The translations under genes and the position numbers were made by a program. The notes under the pieces were generated by a model that made no database searches, was not told the origin of the DNA, and saw nothing but the letters and a program-made list of their open reading frames with translations. A stretch of 54,232 nucleotides of DNA from Actinomortierella ambigua (taxonomy: Eukaryota; Mortierellomycota; Mortierellomycetes; Mortierellales; Mortierellaceae): contig JAAAJB010000200.1 of the NCBI GenBank assembly GCA_016098155.1, forward strand, positions 1 through 54,232. Reading direction: 5' to 3'. Positions within the stretch are counted from its first letter, which is position 1. The number at the start of each line of letters is the position of its first letter. Below, in pieces: positions 23,836 to 34,800 of this stretch.

Positions 23836-25068
23836 TCACGACTTGTGCGTATGTAGTCTTTCGTCAGGAGGACCTAACTTTGAGCCCGTCCTCGTCACCG
23901 TTGATGGTCTGGCATTATTTCGGACAGTCCCGGGGCCATGCACTCCTAGCGCTGGACTCCCTTCTCGGGATCTCTTCCTCTTCATCGACGAGCTGCCTCC
24001 CGCGTCGTCAGTACTTGTCGCGTGACGCCTTCTAGTGGTGTCCTGCAAATCATGCGCCTGCGCCGATTTTGTTGAAGGCGTGCCACTGCTCACACTCACT
24101 AGCCGATCAAGGGCGCTACGTGGACCAACATCGCGAAGGCTGACACCAACTCCCAAAGCGCTCAGCGGGATCTTGATCGTGATACTGACTTCAATACAAT
24201 CTGAATCCTGCTCCTTCCTGGGTGTTTCTCCCGTGGCATGAAGGGCGGCCGAGCCTCCGGCTAGCCGGTAGGTAGCATGAATGGGAACCCTGGAGAAATC
24301 ATGAGAGCCACCAGGGATGGAACGAGACCCTTGATGGGCGAGCGTGCTTGATGCCATGACCGTGGCTATGGGATGGCGCGTGTTGTGACCTGGGACTCTC
24401 TCCTCGGCATTGGCTGCCCTCATACGTGGTTTTGGTTGTTGGATGGATTGCATGGTTCCTCGTGGATGCTGAGATAATCCACTGATGGCAGATCTACTGT
24501 TGCTGGCTGTGTGGATGCCTAATCCACTCCTATGCAGGGCACTCTTGAGGTCCGCCGCTTCCGCTTCCTGCAAATATACAAACAGTACCGCCGCGACGTC
24601 GTCTCGCGGCATGTTCTGCGCTTGTTTGCTAGCTGCCTCGCTCTTCCAAGCATCCACGATCCACCTTTTAAGCTCCTCAATGTTGTGTTCGGGGAGCAGC
24701 CTGTTCATTCCTTGGGAAGCTGAATGGTGAGGCTTGAGATAAATCTGGCCAGACCAGACCAATCTCTTCCCATGGCTGATATTCGATGCATCAATAAGCT
24801 CTGCTGCAAGGCGAGCGACTCGTTCTTTGATGACGCCAAAGGAGTCCGTGTATGGTGAGAGCAGGTATGTTATCCTTGGGGCAGATGAAAATGTTTCTTG
24901 AATAAGTCGTGTTGGACGGCTAGTGCGGGATGGTCCTTCTCCCACTCGAAACCATATCTCAAGAGGAATCGAGTCGCCGGGGAGTAAAGGGCTAGAGGTG
25001 CCGGGTTGACGACCCGTACTCGATGACGAGGTGAGATCGCTATTGGTCTTACTAGCGCTTGATACCAT
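23836..25068 (-). CDS. Unrecognised 410-residue protein
   Basis: A single open frame, long for this AT/GC mix and of protein-like composition. A Ser/Thr-rich N-terminus leads into a folded-looking region from PLEIWFRVGEGPSRTSRPTR through FGVIKERVARLAAELIDASN and NIEELKRWIVDAWKSEAASK to VAAVLFVYLQEAEAADLKSA (about residues 35-175). After a linker a second short ordered stretch appears (IEVSITIKIPLSALGVGVSL). The tail has a basic cluster MKRKRSREG that could be a nuclear localisation signal. No signal peptide or membrane segment is seen. I do not recognise the family. It lies in the accessory segment beside the secreted-protein paralogues. Confidence 0.6.
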   Translation of the reverse strand: MVSSASKTNSDLTSSSSTGRQPGTSSPLLPGDSIPLEIWFRVGEGPSRTSRPTRLIQETFSSAPRITYLLSPYTDSFGVIKERVARLAAELIDASNISHGKRLVWSGQIYLKPHHSASQGMNRLLPEHNIEELKRWIVDAWKSEAASKQAQNMPRDDVAAVLFVYLQEAEAADLKSALHRSGLGIHTASNSRSAISGLSQHPRGTMQSIQQPKPRMRAANAEERVPGHNTRHPIATVMASSTLAHQGSRSIPGGSHDFSRVPIHATYRLAGGSAALHATGETPRKEQDSDCIEVSITIKIPLSALGVGVSLRDVGPRSALDRLVSVSSGTPSTKSAQAHDLQDTTRRRHATSTDDAGGSSSMKRKRSREGSPALGVHGPGTVRNNARPSTVTRTGSKLGPPDERLHTHKS

Positions 25069-25361
25069 AAGGCGTGAAAGGCGTGGTCAATGGAGAGTAA
25101 CGAATGAAGAGAAGGGACAGAAGAAGTTAAATAGAAGCAAGATCTGGACTGACATTAGTTGAAGTTGGGATTGAAGAAGTCCGCCAACTTTCCAGCAGCC
25201 CTATCACCTCTCACGCACAGCTCTTCACACAACATCAGGTCGATTCTCTCTTGCCGGCCGACCGACTCACATAATTATTGGGTTAGACATCATAATTTCG
25301 TTGGTTTTGGCCAACTCTTTTTTTTTTGTTATCTCTTTGCAATTTATTTACTACCATTTCT

Positions 25362-26052
25362 CTATTTGCCGCCAGCGCTCTTCCAGCAGCTGATGAGGTC
25401 GACGATCATTATTTCGGCTCTTCGCACTTGGTCCTCATATGCGTCCAGGGCGTGCGCGAGTCGGGATCCCGGGTAGGCCATGCCATTTCGCTCCAATTCC
25501 GTATCCAGAACTTGCGACGTTTGTACTAGCTCAACCCTCCCATCATTCAGAGCCTTGCTCGCGCTCCGTTCGCGGACAGGGTCGCCGAGCTCGTCCTTAA
25601 TTTCGAACATGACGATGCCAAAGTCCTCATAGATACGATCGAAAGTGCCTGCAAGTGTCGGGTTCCGGGCCACACGGTAGTACTCTTCCCTCACAACTCC
25701 GAGAGTGTTTCGGGTCATCGAGAGATAACTCATAACGTCCTTTCCAGCTTGATCGCAAGCTGCACGACGGTAGACCTGGGCTGGCGCATTGTCTGCGGCT
25801 TTGAGAGTGGAAAAGAAGATGGGTTCAAAAGAGTGTGCGAGAGAGAGAGAGAGCGAAAAGAACGAGGAATTGTGAGAAAGAGTGAATAGATGATTCATCG
25901 AAAAAAGGTCGTTTGACCAGCATCCCAGTGCTTTTGCAACATGAAGCCTCACCAAGAGGACAACAAGCGGCCGTCTTTCTTTACATACCTGGTAAAGCAA
26001 CCACAGCGGCAGCAGACAGAGCGATGAATGCAAAAATCGATGTGAATGTCAT
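25362..26052 (-). CDS. Small secreted protein, paralogue 1
   Basis: Two exons, 26052-25989 and 25798-25362 (501 nt, 166 aa), with the intron right after the signal peptide in phase 1. The signal peptide is MTFTSIFAFIALSAAAVVAL. Then comes NAPAQVYRRAACD with a dibasic RR that could be a Kex2 site, a helical body, the family block FEIKDELGDPVRERSASKAL, and a C-terminal SCWKSAGGK. One Cys near each end of the mature chain is conserved in all three paralogues and may form a disulfide. Function unknown; a secreted, possibly host- or surface-facing role is inferred only from the signal peptide and copy number. Its promoter module lies at 26102-26150. Confidence 0.85.
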
Positions 26053-26101
26053 GGTATAAACAAAGGAGGCGAAAAATGGCGGGTTTGCAGACAAAAGGGT
26101 G

Positions 26102-26150
26102 TATAAATGAATATTTTCCAGTTGGGCTCAAGTATCTCATAGATACAAGC
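26102..26150 (-). promoter_or_regulatory. Conserved promoter module of secreted paralogue 1
   Basis: On the minus strand a GATAC..GAGCCCAAC element (26121-26143 region) is followed about 13 nt later by a TATA-like box ATTTATAC (26102-26108 region). The same order and spacing occur upstream of paralogues 2 and 3. The element lies about 70 nt before the start codon. Confidence 0.6.
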
Positions 26151-26159
26151 AGGAGGCTC

Positions 26160-27150
26160 CCTTTGCAGTGCCGACGCTCTGATACCTGTAACTGGTCCAC
26201 ACTTTCTTAGCTAACTTCATCTCAGCATCTGAGCTAAAGAGGAGCGGGGCTTCCCGATGCCGATTAACATCATAATGTATAAGGTTAGGAAGAGAGGTCA
26301 TCCGCTCTTGGCTCACAGTGGCAGTGCATTTGATTTTTTTCGCCGAACCTGTTGGAGCAACCCCCCATTGCATTATAGACTCAGAAGTCTCGGCACCAAT
26401 GAAATGTCTCGTCAGCGGCGGAATACAAAAACTAGAATGCCATCCGGGTGGTGGCGCGTCCTATGGACAAGCGAAAGTCAGCAAGATATAGATATGGATA
26501 GTAGAGGGAAGACTTTTACTGGGTTGTTTAAGTCTGAACACGTTGCAGACAAACAATAACCATGACATCTTCTTGGCCGCCGTTGGTTTCCACGTCTATT
26601 CCTTTTCTCGCAATACACACTGGGGTCTCTCAAACAGGAAATCAGTTATCAAGTACAAGAGTTACTTAGATGAACTCACATTGCAATTGGCTGCTACGAT
26701 TGTAACTTGACATTTGAATTGCTAGTATCAGCGAGTCAGTCATTTTACAAGCCATGCAAGCATACGCTGAACGTTAGTCAAGGCAGCTATCAGCAAGTTT
26801 TTTTTTTCGCGTCTCCATAACGGTCAAATACGGAACAAGTACGCCAGCTCGTTCATGCGACCATTTCGCCTAATTGGCGATGAACCTTCCAGATGTTTTG
26901 TTTTCAAGATAAAAAAGGAAGCAGCTCACAAACGCCTTCCGCGCTACAAAATAATCTGCTGCCAGTGTGTTCAAACATAGGACTCTCTGCCCTCTTTGTT
27001 TGCGACTCTTGCCTCTTGTTGGTGAAGAACGCCCTCAGATTTCTCACGCAATGTTCCCGCACCTCTTTTCCATGTGCTACGCCAAAAGAGAATGCCACAG
27101 TCATTTTTTTTTAATTGTGAGATTCACGTCAGTTAAATTTCAGTGACCGA
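26160..27150. other. Gene-poor spacer between secreted paralogue 1 and its decayed relative
   Basis: No coding gene recognised. Upstream similarity to the other paralogues (ACTTTC..AACT..CATCTCAGCATCTGAG-like wording at about 26200-26235) extends past the core promoter and then fades. Confidence 0.4.
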
Positions 27151-27229
27151 TGAGCTCCAAGATGGTCTTGTCGATACAGTGCACCATTAGACATAACGTC
27201 TTTTCAAGGCTAGCCCAAGCTGCGTTTTA

Positions 27230-27570
27230 CGACCGGTCCAAAGCCGTACCTCTCCATACCAGCTCTGATGATCTGCATCACTTTCGTAAAAATCGGTCTT
27301 TGAGAATTATCGAGGAGGGCCAGGATAGAGCTCCGCTCCGGTAAGGGTCGCACATCTCACCCTTGATCTCGAAAACGATGATACTGTGAGCTTCCTTTAC
27401 ACGATAAAAAAAGGGGTCGATCGAAGTGCCAGCTCTCGAGCCACAATAAAATGGTACTCATCTCTATTTTGAGATTGCGCAGCATGTTCTCGGTTCTTAC
27501 ATGGTCATCGAGAACCATACTTTTACTAACTGGTGGTAACGCTGGAAGGGCTTGTTCTCCGTGATCCTGA
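27230..27570 (-). pseudogene. Decayed fourth copy of the secreted-protein family
   Basis: On the minus strand fragments appear in the right order but in different frames: ITENKPFQRY (compare VTENTPARQLYRR in paralogue 2), SIIVFEIKGEMCDPYRSGAL (compare FEIKDELGDPVRERSA), and QIIRAGMERYGFGP (compare QIKTGLERAGL in paralogue 3). Stops and frameshifts separate them. A hydrophobic stretch with a mutated donor near 27725-27775 may be the old signal-peptide exon. Confidence 0.6.
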
Positions 27571-28163
27571 GCAGAAAGAGGAGATATTGTTTGTGTATGA
27601 GAGAAAGATCGAGAGAGAGGGGGGGGGAGAATGAGCTTAAGGAGTGAGAAAATGATTGGTCAGGCAGACATTGGGCGCATGCATTACAGAACATAGGACC
27701 CTCGTCAGGAAAAAGGCATCTTTCATTCCATATCTGGCACTAAGACTGCAATTGCAATGGTAGCAAACAGAAAGGAAGAGTGAAGAAGAGAGGATAGCAA
27801 ATAAAAGAGGGTTCGTATAATTGAGGTTTGCCCAACTACTCTCTACCGTTGGGATCTCAAAGGCCAACAAACAAAGGCTCACCATGTGCGATTTCTCGCT
27901 AGTTGCATCTTCACATAAGGCTCTTTGATCCAGATGGGACAGTTTAGCCTGACCAGCCTCCTAAATTGAAAGACAAACACGTTTCGCCATTCCCTCTCTC
28001 TATTCCTGCTGCTGCCGCTGGCTAGCACACTCTTTCGCATTGTACCTTGCACAACCCTGTATTCTCGGTCAACCCTCACACATGTTCCCATGAATATGGT
28101 CAAATTGTAGCCATCAAAGAGGACTTCTTCATGTCGGATTTTTATGGACGAGTGAAATTTTTG

Positions 28164-28823
28164 CTATTTACCACCAGCTACTTTCCAACACTGGACGAGC
28201 CAGCCGATATCTGAGTCGGTGCGGTCCACAATTTTCATGTAGTCCTCCAAGGCTGTCGCGATCCGAGATCCGGGGTATGAAATGCCGTGATTTTCCAGCC
28301 CCATTTTCAACCGGTACGAGTTTACTTCCAAATAGGCCCTGGCGTCTCTGAGGGTCAAGCTCTCGCTCCGCTCGCGGGGAGGGTCGCCAAGCTCGTCCTT
28401 GACCTCGAAAGTCACAGTGCTGAGATTGTCTTTGCAACGATTGAACTGTGCTACAAAGTTTGCGTCCCAGCCTACACGGAAGTACTCGGACTCGAGATTT
28501 GAGAGAGCTTGCGAGGTCCGTATGAGCTTCTCCATGACTGATTGCCCTTCAACATCGCAGGGTGCACGGCGATAGAGCTGCCTGGCGGGTGTGTTCTCCG
28601 TGACTATGGTGGATGAAACCCCCCCCCAAGAGTATTGTGAGTGTTTAGAGAAAAAGAGTTGAGAAGATTGTTGATCGAAAATAGCAGCTACTGCTTGTGC
28701 GATAATGGATTTGCCGCATAGTCAGGTTCAAGGTGTCCTTCGTTCCTTCCATCATTTACCTGGCGTAGCGACCACAACGACAGCAGATAGTGCAAGGAAC
28801 GCAGCAATTGATGTAAACCTCAT
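28164..28823 (-). CDS. Small secreted protein, paralogue 2
   Basis: Exons 28823-28760 and 28603-28164 (504 nt, 167 aa), with the same intron position and phase as paralogue 1. The signal peptide is MRFTSIAAFLALSAVVVVAT. The mature part starts VTENTPARQLYRRAPCD, carries FEVKDELGDPPRERSESLTL in the centre and ends QCWKVAGGK. Both terminal Cys residues and the dibasic site are kept. Sequence differs widely from paralogue 1 outside these blocks, so the duplication is not recent. A run of nine C on the plus strand (28620-28628) lies inside the intron near the acceptor. Function unknown. Confidence 0.85.
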
Positions 28824-28885
28824 GGCTAGATGTTTGGTGAATAGAAAGGAGTGAAAAATGGTGGGCAAACAACGAAAGTGTCTAG

Positions 28886-28932
28886 TCTATATAAGGAGTT
28901 TTCTCTTGCTGGGCTCTTGTATCAACAGGAGA
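28886..28932 (-). promoter_or_regulatory. Conserved promoter module of secreted paralogue 2
   Basis: The minus strand reads CTCCTGTTGATACAAGAGCC then CAGC, followed by a TATATAG-type TATA box at 28886-28895. The order and the spacing of about 13 nt match paralogues 1 and 3. It lies about 85 nt before the start codon. Confidence 0.65.
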
Positions 28933-28939
28933 TCCATCT

Positions 28940-29500
28940 TGTTTTTCATCGCCCCTTTCTACCACATGATATCTTCTAGTGGAGCAAACTTCCCCAATTA
29001 GCCTCATCTCAACAAGGAATCAACATAAGCTATGGACGAGCCGGGCTCTCTGTTAGGTGACCATTGCATTGGGAGCCACTCTTGGATCGTAGAAAAAAAT
29101 CCTTGCTCATGTTTCCCTCCAATCATGAGCGCCTTCACACAACACCTCGCACTTTTGTTATTTGGCTAAGCCTACAACAAACACATACGCTCATGGATAC
29201 CGTCTTTTCTATTGTTTATCTTAATCTTATTATTATCATCAAGATCCACAATATCCATTTCAACGTCGCGCGAGAGGACAATGTAACGGTTCAAGAATTC
29301 TCTGGCCTAGGATCCTGGTGTAGTATTGTCAGAAGACTCTTTACACAATTTCCAGCCATAGCAGCGCATGTAGGAATTCAACCTTCGCTTCTTTGAGGGC
29401 CTGAATTACTGTCTCATAAGGCAGAGAGTAGAATGGCTTCGGCAAGCTTGGCATCCGAATGCATTGTCGCAAGCATCGACAGCCAAGGATGAGAGGCCGT
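28940..29500. other. Spacer before the integrase fossil
   Basis: AT-rich sequence with no supported gene. It may contain decayed Ty3/gypsy sequence between RT and integrase, but no RNase H motif could be read with confidence. Confidence 0.35.
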
Positions 29501-29599
29501 GCGGCGTACTCGAAGAGGATGCCCTATCCTCTCACAATTGCGTTCTCTATGTCAGTAAGTGCAACCAGTGGCAATCATGTATACAATATCTTCAAGAAA

Positions 29600-29970
29600 G
29601 GATATCATCCCATGCGCGCCATACACGCATCATCGCCTGGAGAGCATTAGGTTATTGATCTTCCACAATTCCCCACAAGTGCTCGAGAACACAACTACGT
29701 TCTCCTCGCTATCGATGCGTGTTCACGATTCGTGTTCCTGCGACTACTAATGAACAAGGAAGCCAAGATTGTAACTGTGCAACTCTTTCGCCCTTCGTAG
29801 ACATTGGTTTCTCAAAAATCGTCGTCCAATCCGATATTGGAAGGAGTTTGCAAACCAAGTCATGAAAACAATCACCAATGACCTCGAATTAATCATCGAC
29901 TCTACCACCGTGCGCGAATGGGCTAGTAGAAAGGCAAGTGCGTACTCTGAAAGTCACGTTGAAATAGGCT
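29600..29970 (+). pseudogene. Ty3/gypsy-type integrase core fossil
   Basis: Reading across several frames gives LLAIDACSRFVFLRLLMNKE, then GFSKIVVQSDIGRSLQT, then IIDSTTV. These correspond to the first catalytic Asp (D..SRF), the second (QSD.G..F) and the stretch leading to the catalytic Glu of the retroviral-type integrase core. Frameshifts and a stop at about 29800 break it. It stops near 29990, where sequence of the two-domain family begins. Confidence 0.7.
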
Positions 29971-30044
29971 TTATCATAGAATTCTATAAAGCTTGATTTC
30001 GGAAAGTAAAATTCTGGTCATATTTCCCTGGACTGAGGAAGGCT

Positions 30045-30904
30045 ACCCCATTTTAGTGCTGACCAGGCACTGCTTTGCCACGACTGACGCTGGTCGTGCT
30101 GGTGCTGGAGTGCTATGGGTCTGACGGTGTCTTTGAAGCGGGCACAGAAGAATACATGGCTAGCCCGGTCGACTATGGCGGTGATGATGGTGATGGTGAT
30201 GGTGATGGTGATGATGATGGTGGTGGTGGTGGTGATGGTGGTGGCATCGCTATTGCCGGGAAAAAGTACTCAGGGGAGCTCTGGCTGTAAAGCGTTTATT
30301 CAGATACAGGGGGAGGTACAAGGGTGCTACGTGGGGGAGAGCCACCGAAGGCGACTCTGTGTGCTTAACCAGACGAGGCGAACCCATCGCCCTCCTTGAA
30401 CGTCGCGGTGACCGACTCAAGATGGACGAGGCTCTCATACATCGAGAAATCCTCGTCATCTCGCCGGAAAAACATTCTCATCCGGTGCCACGTGCGTGTG
30501 AGAGACCTTGCAGAAAGCTTCCAACCAACTTCCTGCATGTATTCCACGAAGCCGAAAAACGTGGGTGGTGCTGCGCTCGACTTAAGGCTGGCGAGGTACC
30601 GCGCTGCGCTCTCTCCTCTCGCCAGGCCCGGCTTGAACATTGCAGAAGCCAATTGGACCAGCAGCTCGTCCTGGTCATTCGCGCTGGCGATTGCGACAGC
30701 CGAAGCATCAGCTGTATCGTTGTACTGGGATGTGATATCAGGGGAGGGAGCCGTCATAGCCAGGGTCGTTGTTATTAATTATGCAAATGAAAAAACGAAG
30801 AGGTTGATGTCACCGTCAGTATCGGCAAAAAAAAAGATCCACCACCATTTCCGGATACGATGTCCTACCTGATGTGTAGGAGGGGACGAAGAGCGTTCGG
30901 ACAT
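30045..30904 (-). pseudogene. Two-domain family: N-domain copy, truncated
   Basis: Exon 1 (30904-30869) encodes MSERSSSPPTHQ and ends in GTAGGA. Exon 2 begins after TCCCAG at 30724 and runs to a stop at 30365, giving 131 aa in frame. The body contains TFFGFVEYMQEVGWKLSARS and TWHRMRMFFRRDDEDFSMYE, ending EGDGFASSG. Past the stop, remnants of the Ser/Pro linker and of the KAVPGQ junction seen in other copies continue to about 30045. The C-domain is then missing, replaced by integrase debris. Exon 1 and its donor match the intact gene at 53792, which shows common descent. A short N-domain protein could still be made. Function unknown. Confidence 0.65.
30170..30250 (+). repeat. GATGGT/GGTGAT simple repeat
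   Basis: Short-unit repeat inside the former linker of the truncated N-domain copy. On the minus strand it encodes Ser/Pro-rich linker sequence. Confidence 0.8.
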
Positions 30905-31083
30905 TGTATACATTGTATAATATTTGTGAAGATGGAGAAGGAATATGTTTATTGCAACTGTACGAGCTTTAAAAGGGAATCCAACTTAGAAGCGCCACTA
31001 ACTATGTCATGCAAGAAGCGAAGCTGAGATACCCAGCCACCTCTTCCGAATTTCATTCTCCAAAGGAAAAGAGGGAAACGTGT

Positions 31084-32640
31084 GCCTGAAAAAGCAATGT
31101 GAGTAAATGACAGCGAATGATGCGAGCGTGACGAAATTCACCCATGCACTTGCAAGAGCCTCCAGGGATGCATCATGAATGGGCAGCTGCCATGGTACTG
31201 TGACTTGGGGAGTTCTGTCTTTTTCAGTGGCAAAAACCTCCCTCACTTAACATCTTCCCACACTACTCATACTCACACTCTCGAGCGACATCCATATTCA
31301 CATAGTAATGGCAGTGTCTATTTCAGGCCAGGCAAGGCGTTGAGCACGGATCTCGAGGGTTGATGGGAGCTGGGTCCCCTTGGGTTCTCGAAAAGCCGTA
31401 GGCTGAGGCTTTAACGCTGGCATGCTTCTCAGAATAGCCTCTCCCCGACTTTGTGTCGAGGTCGGTGGATTTGACCTGTTGGTCAGATTGCTCTGTGGGT
31501 ACATGAGAGACTACAGGCTGAGGCTCCAACGCTGGTCTGTCCCTTGCTACGACCTCCTCCATGCTCCGGCATGACAGTGCAGCATTCTGAGCAGCATGCT
31601 CTCCTTCAGACTCGTGGGTCCATGAGGGCTTGCCCTCCATATGACCCCATCCTCTTCTCGGGCCCACTTCTAGCTGAGAAGAGCAGGGATCCATATCGCT
31701 CCAGTAAGGGTTGACTCTTTTGGTCCATGAGCGGCTATAGTGCTGTAAAGCGAGTCCGCTGGCCTGTCTCTTGCTATGGCCTATCCACAGCCTTTCTGGC
31801 TGTAGAGTGCAGCAATCGATGCCGGCTGTCTCGTTTGGGACGGTCGGCTATGGTGACCATAAGTCTTCGCTCAACTGCGGTTGCTTTCCTCGTTGGGTGA
31901 TGGGGACCCCCATGTAGTTTGGGTCAATAGCATCAAAGGAGCTGTGCGGTTGTGCTTGTCGTCTCAGCTCACTGATCATTACCTTTTCTATTTTCATGTC
32001 TAGGGAGGTGGATTTCATTGCTCATGCCGTATTTGACGCTACTTTGGCGGTTTCTAATGGAAGAGACGGGCTACTCGCGGCGTGAGATGAAGCCACGCTG
32101 GACCTTCATGGCAGAAATCTGGCCAAGTGTCGTACTCTCTATCACATTGACAGCCATGCCCCACTTAGAGGACTGACTGAAGTGTTTGATGCATGTTGTT
32201 ACTAATATTGATATCGCTGCTCTTCATAGAACTTCAACTATGCAGGGATGGAGCGGAGGGTGGTAGTCGATCGATGTGTGCATGGTGTGTTAGACACAGC
32301 TGAACAGCCACTTTTTGCCTGCGCGTTGAATATCTGGATGCTCGCAGAACTGACACTCGGATGGTGACCATGGCTAGAGTTGACAGCGCGAACCAGCAAC
32401 CACGACTTTTTTTCGAATTGTTTTGAATATTTTTATTTTCCTTGGTAGACGGTGTGTCGATAGGAGTAACATGGAGAGTTCATACATGTCCTGGGACCAA
32501 TACCATAGTGTTCACACAAGACGGCTAATAAAAACTAAAGATGAGAAAATGCACAATCACGCCGCGTTGCGACGCACGATTCCGGGAAGACTGCAACCCT
32601 GTGAATAGGATGAGGATGCAAAAATATGTTTATTTTGCAT
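31084..32640 (+). repeat. Accessory repeat copy A
   Basis: About 1.5 kb that aligns by eye with repeat copy B (50936-52245) from the start (AAATGACAGCGA..GATGCGA) through GTAATGGCAGTGTCT, CGACTTTGTGTCGAGG and GGTGACCATAAGTCTTCGCT to GACACAAGACGGCTAATAAA-like wording and the TGTTTATTT end. It sits upstream of the truncated N-domain gene, as copy C does for the intact gene. No long uninterrupted frame is present. Confidence 0.85.
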
Positions 32641-32793
32641 GTGACATGCAAGAGGTACAGATTGACTCTTTACCATCATGCATTCACAGGGTCGGTATCG
32701 AGCCAAATAAATTGCAATATCGTAGACTATGATACACGAAGTCGTTGCACAACTCTCATACCATTTTCACCCGTTTTTCCCATCCCCCCAGTA

Positions 32794-34300
32794 CCATATC
32801 CCAGTGCAACGATGCTGGTGAAGCTTCGTCTGCAGAAAACTGCTCGCCAGCAATAGACCATAACGAGGATTTCTCAATATACGAGAACCTCATCGATGTT
32901 CGGTCGCTCACAGCAGCATTCAGGTAGGCCTCTGAGTTCGCCTCGTCTGGCTCAGTATATTCCCCGGCAACAGCGATGCCATCAACACCACCAGTACAGA
33001 CGACCCGACCACATAGTCATGACTTCTTCCGCCTCCGCCTCCGCCTCCGCTTCCTCCTCCTCGCCTCCGCCTTCTTCAAGGACACCGTCGGGCTCATCAC
33101 GCTCCACCGTCAGCAAGAATAGCAGAGCTGTAGCAAAGCAGTGCCTGGCCAGATACCCACGATGAAGAGCTTGTTCAAAAGAAATTTGACAAGTTTGGTG
33201 GCACTAGTTGGTCATTACCTTCAGGAGCCATCGTGGACGACCGCCTACGCGAGGTGGTCGAGGCCCTCCCACACGAGAGTGCCCTCCACAGCTTTATCGT
33301 AGAGGACGTCGATGCGCTGCTGGCGTTATTTGACGACGCGAAGGACAAGGAGGAGATTACACGGACCATGGTGACTCGCCAAGGCAAGAAATTACCTAGC
33401 CTCTCTCAAGCGGAGCTCAACTTCCTTAAGCTATACGAAAACTCTCCGGGGGATTAGGACGCCTTCTCGGCGACCATGGCTGGAATGGCGTCGGAAGCTT
33501 CTGGCAGAAAAGCCGTCAGAAGAGTTTCGGCGCGTTTCCCACAAGTGCATTGCGCAGGTGCTCGACAGCTGTCAGCGAAATGGCTATGCCTTCCTTCGTC
33601 AAGCGTCCGAAGCTTGGTTTAACCACAACCTGCGGGGATTTCTCCCCATCGCGCTCTCCGCTCACCCTTTGTTTGCCTACAGGCCAGGTGAGATTACATC
33701 AGAGTCCTTGGCTCACCGACGTAGGAAGCAGGATGAGAGGGAAGGCCGGCAATACATGGGCCACAAGGTGGACGGGATGGTTGTAGTCCGCCTGCGCACA
33801 GTTGAGATATGCTGGACGGAGGCCGCAAAGATGGACGGTGGATTGAACACCACCAAGAGCCTTCATGACACTCTGAAGCTTATGAAGCTCATGAAGGACG
33901 GTCACGACATGGTCCGCGAAAAGGCACCAAGATGTCTGCTATCGATTAGTGGCATATGGTCTCCGGATCTCAGGCCCTTCGATCTCTATCGCCGACGGCC
34001 AGGACGATTTTATCAGGCAGTCGAGAAGGAGACCATATCCTTCCCTTCTTCTTGGTATAACAAGGGAGACACAACTCGGGTTCTTGTCGTCACCGCGCAC
34101 ATCTTTAAGCTGCGGTAGGCTCTTTAGGCCACGGCGTCGTCTGTCAACGTATGGACCCAGTCGACCATCAGCGGTAAGACCTCGCGCGTCAAAGACTGGA
34201 TAGCACCGACAACGACATCGCCCCAGCTACTTCCTGTTACGCTCTTTGGGTCTATTATGACTGCCCCTCCCTGGACGCCTGAAGATACCTTCATAGCTTC
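32794..34300 (+). pseudogene. Two-domain family: frameshifted copy with both domain remnants
   Basis: The start resembles exon 2 (CATATCCCAG then CNDAGEASSAENC). A large internal deletion removes most of the N-domain, leaving NEDFSIYENLIDVRSLTAAF and ASEFASSG. The linker (SSASASASASSSS) and the C-domain follow: MKSLFKRN at 33164, DDRLREVVEALPHESALHSF at 33236, GYAFLRQASEAWFNHNLRGF at 33582, VDGMVVVRLRTVEICWTEAA at 33770, then GRFYQAVEKET and SRVKDWIAPTTTSPQLLPVT. Frame changes near 33200, 33460-33560 and 33930, and stops at 33457 and 34118, make it a pseudogene. An AATAAA lies at 34352. It shows that N- and C-domains belonged to one gene. Confidence 0.8.
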
Positions 34301-34344
34301 CCATCCCTTCCCCTCCCCTCCCCTAGCTGCAGCTCTTCCATGCC

Positions 34345-34800
34345 AACTTTAAATAAACACGTATTTCATTATTCTCATCCTATGCATCAGGGTACAGTCT
34401 TCACGGAATCGTGTGTCGCAACGTTGTGTATTTTCTTAATTTAGTTTTTTTTAGCTGTTTTGTGTAGAAAATAATGTATTGATCCAAAGACATGGCGTGA
34501 ACTCTTCATGTTGCTCCTATCGATACACAGTCTACCAAGGAAAGGTACACATAACAATTTGAGGTAAGATGTGGCTGCCGGTTCGCGCTATCATCTCTAG
34601 CTATGGTCACCATCCAAGTGTCTGGTCTGCGAGTATACATATTTGCAGATATTCAACTTGCAAGCAAAACCTGGCTCGTAAGCCGTATCTTCCACACCAT
34701 GCATGGGTTGGCAGACCACCAGCCTTCGGACCAGCAGGGCCATCGACATTGGTATGTGATATGCATCAAAGATTCCAAGTAATTTCTTACGGCTGATAGA
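34345..34800 (-). repeat. Inverted partial copy of the accessory repeat
   Basis: Reads as the reverse complement of repeat copy B (about 52240 down to 51780): CAGGGTACAGTCTTCACGGA, CTACCAAGGAA, then GGTCACCATCC and GTCTGCGAGTATACA. It lies downstream of the plus-strand pseudogene exactly as copy B lies downstream of the intact minus-strand gene, so gene and 3' flank moved as one unit. Confidence 0.8.
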
